Part shown: positions 22,613-27,456 of the stretch, piece after piece
Position numbering within the stretch: the stretch's first letter is position 1
Layout of the letters: each line of letters opens with the position of its first letter
Source: Candidatus Gastranaerophilales bacterium
Lineage (GTDB): Bacteria; Cyanobacteriota; Vampirovibrionia; Gastranaerophilales; Gastranaerophilaceae
Direction: 5' to 3'
Assembly: GCA_900548405.1 (NCBI GenBank)
Contig: UNSJ01000029.1
Span: forward strand, 1-27,456
DNA length: 27,456 bases
The notes under the pieces: model-generated
Told to the model about the DNA's origin: nothing
The model's input: the letters and a program-made list of their open reading frames with translations, nothing else
Databases searched by the model: none
Position numbers and translations under genes: made by a program

Positions 22613-25413
22613 GCCTTAAGAGAATTTAAGAATTCTTGATTATGCTTTAAAGTATTTTCTGTTGCCACAATTGAATAAATAGGTTTGCCGGCGAAGATAT
22701 AGTTTGCTGCGTTATAAATATCATCTGCTGTAATAGAGTCTATCATATCATACATTTGGTTTTCTCTGGAAATTCCGTAAGGAGAATCTATGCCTTGATA
22801 TAACAAAGTAAGCTTATCGTCGGCTGAGTGGCACGAATTTAAGATTTGGTTTTTCAAATTTAATTTAGCATTATTCAATTCTTCTTCACTGACTTTTTCG
22901 GATTTAATTTTTGCTATATGTTTGTTAAATCCGTTAATTGATTTTTGAACATTATCAAAGCTTTTTTCACCCGTATCGCTGTTTTCTGTTGTAGTTTCAA
23001 TTTTCAGAACAAAAACACCGGTATCTTCATTGTTTTCAAAATTAGAACGGACATGATAAGCGAGTTTTTGATTTTCTCTTAAATCGCTAAAGAGCCTTGA
23101 AGAAGGATTTCCGCCAAGAATAATATTCATAAGATTTATTGTGACATTATCTTTTAAATTATCGTTTATTTTGTATTTAAAAGCTTCAATAATCTCTGCT
23201 TGGTTTTTATTATCGACATCTGTTAAAACTTTAGTTTCTTCAACAGGGTTAAATATTGTTTTTGTAACGTGTTCAAACGGTTTTGCAGGATGTAATGATG
23301 CAGTATTTGAAAATACTACATTACTCAGACTTTTGTCTTTTTCAAACGGCGCAGAAATGCCCAACTGTGCTTTTCCATTTTGAATTAAGTAGCTGTAAAA
23401 AGCTTTGACATCGTCCAATGTTACTGTTTCAAGGTCTTCTAAAATATCTTCTTTGGAAATTCCGTGTGGAAGTCCTTTGTAAATTTCCTTATCGAGCTTA
23501 TCAAATGCAGATTTTTCAGATGTAAGAATATTGTCTTTGATACGTTTTTTTACCTGTTCAAAGCTTTCTTGAGTAAATCTCGGATTTTCAAGAACTTCTT
23601 TGAATGATTTCATAGCTTTATCAAGGTCTTCTTTTTGACAAATAAAAGCACCGCTTAAATTATCGGCATTAGCACCAATAGAAACTGATATGCCGTTTTT
23701 TGCCAAATCAGTTTCAAGTTCTTCTTCATTTCTGAATGCGGAACCTTCACTTAGCAATCCGTCTAAAATAATTGATACAGAGGGCTTTGCAGGGTAGTAT
23801 GAATCTGTATACATTTGGAAAATTGCCGTAACATTATCTGTTTTTGAATTTGATGTAACGACTTTATAATTGTTAGCCATATTGTACTCTTTTACTTCGG
23901 AAAGGTTTATGGCTTCTTTTTTTGCACCTGTAAAAGATACATTTGATACTTTTTTGTAGTTGTTTTGTATTGTTTCTGCTGAAACAGTATCAGGGTGAAC
24001 AACAGTTACTGAAGCTTTATTTATATCAAGATATTTTTTAGCAGTGTTAACCAAATCCTCTGCGGTCATTGATTTAACAATTTGCTCAAAGCTGTTTATA
24101 TAATCTTCATTATTTTCAAGTATAGAGGTTCCTATAAGGTTGTTTGTTGCAAAAGATTTTTCAAACGTATTTGAATAACTGTATAGCATTTTCTTTTTGA
24201 TAATCTGCATTTCATCATCAGTAGGCGGATTGTTTGCAATATTTGCTATTTCTGTGAATATAGTTTTGAGAATATCTTCTGAATTCTCGTCTACGCATTC
24301 TGATATTAGCATTACAACAGTGCCGTCCTTAGGGTTTGTGCTGATTTTTTCTTTTTCAATCCAGGAACCTGCATTATATTTTTTAATATTTTTATCTATT
24401 CTTGAAGTCGGCGACATTGACAAAAGTCTTGATAAAGCTGAGATATAAATTTTTTCTCTTGTATCATTGGATTTTGGTCCGTTAAATCCTACAACGATTG
24501 TGGTTCCAACAGCTTTATTGGAGATAATATCTTCTCTGACAGTTTTATCAGTAGGAATGAGAGGTTCAAAATGTCTTGCTTTATTCGGCTGTCTTTTAGA
24601 GGTGAAGTATTTTGAAATCAGCTGTATTGTTTCATCCGGTTTAACGTCGCCTGTAATAACGGTTACCATATTTGCAGGGAAGTAATTGTTATTATAGTAA
24701 TTAACAACATCTTCTCTTGTGAGATTTGTTATATTATCAGTTGTTCCGCCTATCAAATCCGTTGAAGTTGATTTTATTCCGTATAAGTTTTTAAGAGTTT
24801 TATTTATTGCTAAATTTTCTGGTTTTGACAATATCATGTTAATTTCAGAATTAACAATGCCTTTTTCTTTTTCAAGCTTATCAATGGCAAAAATAGGTGT
24901 TTCAAGCATTGAGGCGTGAAGTCTGATTTTATTTTCCAAATCAGCATCATTTAGAAGATTAGAGCTTATATAGTAATTCGTTTCAGCAAATCCTGTTGAG
25001 GCGTTTGTTGATGCACCCATTTTATCAACAGCTTTAAAAAATTCACCTTCTTCAAGCCCTTCAGACCCGTTGAATAAGTTATGCTCAATATAATGACTTA
25101 TTCCTCTAAGGTTATCGGGCTCGTTCATAGAACCTGAATTAACATAAGTTCTGAGAACAGTTTCACCTTCCTGCGGAACAATTATTACCTTTTGCCCGTT
25201 TGCAAGTTTATAGCAGTATGCCTTTGTGTCGTAAGGAAAATTCATTTCTCCTGTTTTTGTATACGGCATAGGAGTTTTAACAGCATAATCAGGTTTAACG
25301 TCAGGTAATTTTTCAACCTGCGGTTTTGTTATTGTTCCTTCTTCACCTTTGAATGACTGCTTTTGCTGTGACTTTGAACTATTTATTACTGGTATGTTAT
25401 TAATTTTAATCAT
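22609..25413 (-). CDS. M16 family zinc metallopeptidase (pitrilysin type, two-domain)
   Basis: A long peptidase of the insulinase/pitrilysin family, 934 aa, with two M16 repeats. The zinc motif is inverted HxxEH, His107-YIE-His111 in GISHYIEHNLF, with the third ligand Glu in KEKGIVNSEINMIL (about 190). The C-terminal half (from about 500) is the usual inactive repeat, with NIILGGNPSSRLFSDLRENQ and YHVRSNFE near the end. No signal peptide is visible, so the protein is probably cytoplasmic. The N-terminus KINNIPVINSSKSQQKQSFK is an extra segment before the peptidase domain. Start choice: ATG 25413 gives that N-terminus; an in-frame ATG at 25437 adds MFYYTCTA. Neither has a Shine-Dalgarno. It lies 18-42 bases after purA on the same strand and may be cotranscribed with it. 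Confidence 0.9.
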   Translation of the reverse strand: MIKINNIPVINSSKSQQKQSFKGEEGTITKPQVEKLPDVKPDYAVKTPMPYTKTGEMNFPYDTKAYCYKLANGQKVIIVPQEGETVLRTYVNSGSMNEPDNLRGISHYIEHNLFNGSEGLEEGEFFKAVDKMGASTNASTGFAETNYYISSNLLNDADLENKIRLHASMLETPIFAIDKLEKEKGIVNSEINMILSKPENLAINKTLKNLYGIKSTSTDLIGGTTDNITNLTREDVVNYYNNNYFPANMVTVITGDVKPDETIQLISKYFTSKRQPNKARHFEPLIPTDKTVREDIISNKAVGTTIVVGFNGPKSNDTREKIYISALSRLLSMSPTSRIDKNIKKYNAGSWIEKEKISTNPKDGTVVMLISECVDENSEDILKTIFTEIANIANNPPTDDEMQIIKKKMLYSYSNTFEKSFATNNLIGTSILENNEDYINSFEQIVKSMTAEDLVNTAKKYLDINKASVTVVHPDTVSAETIQNNYKKVSNVSFTGAKKEAINLSEVKEYNMANNYKVVTSNSKTDNVTAIFQMYTDSYYPAKPSVSIILDGLLSEGSAFRNEEELETDLAKNGISVSIGANADNLSGAFICQKEDLDKAMKSFKEVLENPRFTQESFEQVKKRIKDNILTSEKSAFDKLDKEIYKGLPHGISKEDILEDLETVTLDDVKAFYSYLIQNGKAQLGISAPFEKDKSLSNVVFSNTASLHPAKPFEHVTKTIFNPVEETKVLTDVDNKNQAEIIEAFKYKINDNLKDNVTINLMNIILGGNPSSRLFSDLRENQKLAYHVRSNFENNEDTGVFVLKIETTTENSDTGEKSFDNVQKSINGFNKHIAKIKSEKVSEEELNNAKLNLKNQILNSCHSADDKLTLLYQGIDSPYGISRENQMYDMIDSITADDIYNAANYIFAGKPIYSIVATENTLKHNQEFLNSLKA

Positions 25414-25455
25414 AGCTGTACATGTATAATAAAACATGTGAATATAAAAAATTGC

Positions 25456-26733
25456 TTATTTAAAAATTGTTTGTTCTCTATCAGGTCCTACGCTGACAAT
25501 AGAAATAGGTACTTCAAGGATTTCTTCAAGTCTTTCAAGGTACTTTTTACAATTTTCAGGCAATTGGTCATATTTACGTATACCAGATACATTTACGCCC
25601 CAGCCTTTATGGGTTTCATAAACAGGTTCAAGGTATTTGTGAATATAAACATCAGTCGGATAGCTTGTGTAAATTTTTCCATCGCGTTTATCTTTGTATG
25701 CTGTACAAACTTTAATTTCATCAAAAGTATCAAACACGTCAATTTTAGTTAAGGCAATAGATGTTAATCCTCCGACCAAAACTGCATATTTCATTGTAAC
25801 TGCATCAAACCATCCGCATCTTCTCGGACGTCCTGTTGTAACACCGAATTCGTGTCCTATGTCTTGGATTTTTTTACCGGTTTCATCTGTTAATTCTGTT
25901 ACAAAAGGACCTTCGCCAACACGTGTAACATAGGCTTTAGAAACTCCTATAACTTCATCAATCATAGTCGGGCCGTATCCTGAACCTGTTGCAGCTCCGC
26001 CGCCTATCGGGCTTGATGAAGTTACAAAAGGGTATGTACCGTAGTCTATATCAAGCATGACACCCTGCGCACCTTCAAAAAGGATTGCTTTTTTAGCGCG
26101 TTTTGCATCTTCCAATACCTTTTGCCAGTCAAAGCATACATAAGGTCTGAAAATTTCAGCGTATTTTGCACATAATGCTGTAACTTCTTCTTTTGTATAA
26201 GGTCTTAGTCCGTAGACGTTTTCGAGTGTTTTATTTTTCAAAGGAAGAATAACGTCTAATTTTTCAGAAAGTGCTTCAGGTGAGTATAAATCCTGAATTT
26301 TTAAACCGATACGAGCCATTTTATCTGTATAAGTCGGTCCGATACCCTTTTTAGTTGTGCCGATTTTTCCTTTTTTTGCAGTGTCTTCGCTGTATCCGTC
26401 AACTTCTGTATGGTAAGGCATTGTTATAGATGCCAGAGGGTTAATTTTTAATCCTGATACATCAATACCTTCTTTTATAAGTCCTTGAATTTCTTCTTCA
26501 AAGTATTCAGGCAGAATAACCGTACCTGCTCCTATAAAACAGGTTTTACCTTTATACAAAATTCCTGACGGTATAAGGTGAAACTTAAAAGTTTTATTAT
26601 GTGCAACTACTGTGTGACCTGCATTGCATCCGCCCTGATATCTTATAATCAAATCAGCATCCTGTGCTAATAAATCAGTAATTTTAGCTTTACCTTCATC
26701 GCCCCACTGAGCTCCGACAACAACCTTATTCAT
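25456..26733 (-). CDS. purA: Adenylosuccinate synthetase PurA
   Basis: Joins IMP and aspartate using GTP, the first committed step to AMP. Signatures: GAQWGDEGKAKITDLL at the start, GGCNAGHTVV, GTTKKGIGPTYTDKMARIG, EGAQGVMLDIDYGTYPFVTS, GVTTGRPRRCGWFD and ALTKIDVFD. Length 425 aa is normal. The phosphate-binding loop reads GDEGKAK where most family members have GDEGKGK, a mild oddity. AAAGGA and AAGGG precede the ATG. Upstream is an extended -10-like TGC-TAAAAT. The M16 peptidase follows closely on the same strand. Confidence 0.96.
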   Translation of the reverse strand: MNKVVVGAQWGDEGKAKITDLLAQDADLIIRYQGGCNAGHTVVAHNKTFKFHLIPSGILYKGKTCFIGAGTVILPEYFEEEIQGLIKEGIDVSGLKINPLASITMPYHTEVDGYSEDTAKKGKIGTTKKGIGPTYTDKMARIGLKIQDLYSPEALSEKLDVILPLKNKTLENVYGLRPYTKEEVTALCAKYAEIFRPYVCFDWQKVLEDAKRAKKAILFEGAQGVMLDIDYGTYPFVTSSSPIGGGAATGSGYGPTMIDEVIGVSKAYVTRVGEGPFVTELTDETGKKIQDIGHEFGVTTGRPRRCGWFDAVTMKYAVLVGGLTSIALTKIDVFDTFDEIKVCTAYKDKRDGKIYTSYPTDVYIHKYLEPVYETHKGWGVNVSGIRKYDQLPENCKKYLERLEEILEVPISIVSVGPDREQTIFK

Positions 26734-26802
26734 ATCCCTTGTGTCCTTTCGAAATTGGTTTATTACTAATTTATTTTAGCACAAAAAAGATAAAGATTTA
26801 TT

Positions 26803-27456
26803 TTATAATTTATAAGGATAATCGTATTTGAATTCAAAATTATCCATTAATAAAAGTCCGCTGCACCAGTAACCTGATTTTTTGCAGTCAGCAAGTCTTT
26901 TTTCTCTTGTGTTGTCTGCATTTTGGGCTGAACCGTATGCGCAAAATGCTTTTTGATTTGAACCGCAGTGATATAGTCTTGTAGATTCGGAAAAACACAT
27001 TAAAAATGCAAATTTATCTCTGCCGAATTCATTTGGTTTTTTATTACCGTTTGTGTCAAATGCAAAATCCATACAGGCGCCGTTATTAAAACTGAAGTAA
27101 GTTCCGTCTGCAAGATATACAGTTGTGGTAGTTCCTTTTTTGTTACCTTCTTCATCAACAGTATTTCTTCCTTCTGTGATATTTGTATATTTAAAGTATG
27201 GTGCAAGGTATGTCATAAAAAATTCTTTAGTCACTTTACCTTGTGCATCATAATCCACATTGCCCTCATCATCATATTGTGGACTTGCTTTAAACCATTC
27301 TTTAGAATCGCCGTATTCTATTTCACTCATTCGAATTGCTTGTTCCATTATTGAGTAAAACTTTTTAAGCCGCGATGATGTCTCAACTTTTTTGTAATGA
27401 CCTATGATGTTAGGTATTGTAAGTGCCGCAACCACACCAATAATGCCGAGAGTAAT
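26803..27456 (-). CDS. Prepilin-type N-terminal domain protein (prepilin D), 5' end outside the window
   Basis: The frame is open to the window edge and begins within the conserved helix ([18 protein letters not shown]); the cleavage motif and start lie beyond 27456. The pattern RLKKFYSIMEQAIRMSEIEYGDSKEW matches RLKHFYSTINQAITLSEVEHG in prepilin B, marking a shared subfamily. The globular domain has six or more cysteines, the motif FDTNGNKKPNEFGRD (compare [14 protein letters not shown] in prepilin A) and ends WCSGLLLMDNFEFKYDYPYK, like the WC...DDYP end of prepilin B. No hairpin terminator follows. Whether it has a G-tract leader cannot be seen here. Confidence 0.85.
   Translation of the reverse strand: MTLGIIGVVAALTIPNIIGHYKKVETSSRLKKFYSIMEQAIRMSEIEYGDSKEWFKASPQYDDEGNVDYDAQGKVTKEFFMTYLAPYFKYTNITEGRNTVDEEGNKKGTTTTVYLADGTYFSFNNGACMDFAFDTNGNKKPNEFGRDKFAFLMCFSESTRLYHCGSNQKAFCAYGSAQNADNTREKRLADCKKSGYWCSGLLLMDNFEFKYDYPYKL

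Overview
The window is AT-rich bacterial chromosome and most probably comes from a non-photosynthetic relative of the cyanobacteria (Melainabacteria/Vampirovibrionia, order Gastranaerophilales). Three things point there. There are several dispersed prepilins with the N-terminus FTLAEV(L)(I/V)TLGIIGVV. The RuvB Walker-B region ([10 protein letters not shown]) looks cyanobacterial. There is also an anaerobe's gene set: the [FeFe]-hydrogenase maturase HydG, glycogen synthase and LL-diaminopimelate aminotransferase. This placement is inference from protein flavour; no rRNA or other marker lies in the window. No tRNA, rRNA, CRISPR, insertion sequence or phage gene was found.

Layout. 1-470: the start of a minus-strand gene that leaves the window and is interrupted by a C10 tract, a 53-aa small protein, and the metK leader. 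470-3313: metK with an odd cysteine-rich tail, an unknown 118-aa protein, and a YibE/F membrane protein. 3358-4282: prepilin A with a G10 tract in its leader. 4279-5354 (minus): ruvB split into two ATGA-overlapping reading frames. 5427-12601: dapL, a 1163-aa zinc-ribbon/cyclase-like/STAND-like protein, glgA and an EamA exporter. 12588-13427: prepilin B, again with a G10 tract. 13464-18178 (minus): typA, an MFS exporter and glmU. 18253-20776: mnmA and hydG. 20781-22612: a small membrane protein, gap, and a DUF378 membrane protein. 22609-26733 (minus): an M16 peptidase and purA. 26803-27456 (minus): prepilin D, cut by the window end.

The most unusual content is a promoter-leader cassette in front of dispersed prepilins. 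Each copy has a strong promoter, a good Shine-Dalgarno, an ATG and a few codons, then exactly ten G (or C), then the rest of the gene in the frame that would be read only if the tract had 11 (or 8) bases or if the ribosome slipped -1. All three tracts here are out of frame by the same amount. In prepilin B no other usable start precedes the prepilin signature. Between the tract and the real prepilin helix, both complete copies carry a second, decoy-like GFTLAE motif. Phase variation, transcriptional slippage, -1 frameshifting, and systematic undercalling of an 11-base homopolymer all remain possible.

A second pattern concerns expression. At least five genes have no Shine-Dalgarno but have a -10 box ending exactly six bases before the ATG, several with a good -35 at 17-bp spacing. 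This suggests widespread leaderless transcripts beside conventional Shine-Dalgarno genes. Most genes are monocistronic housekeeping genes and no large operon is visible. Convergent neighbours are packed very tightly; two pairs share a TTAA that holds both stop codons.
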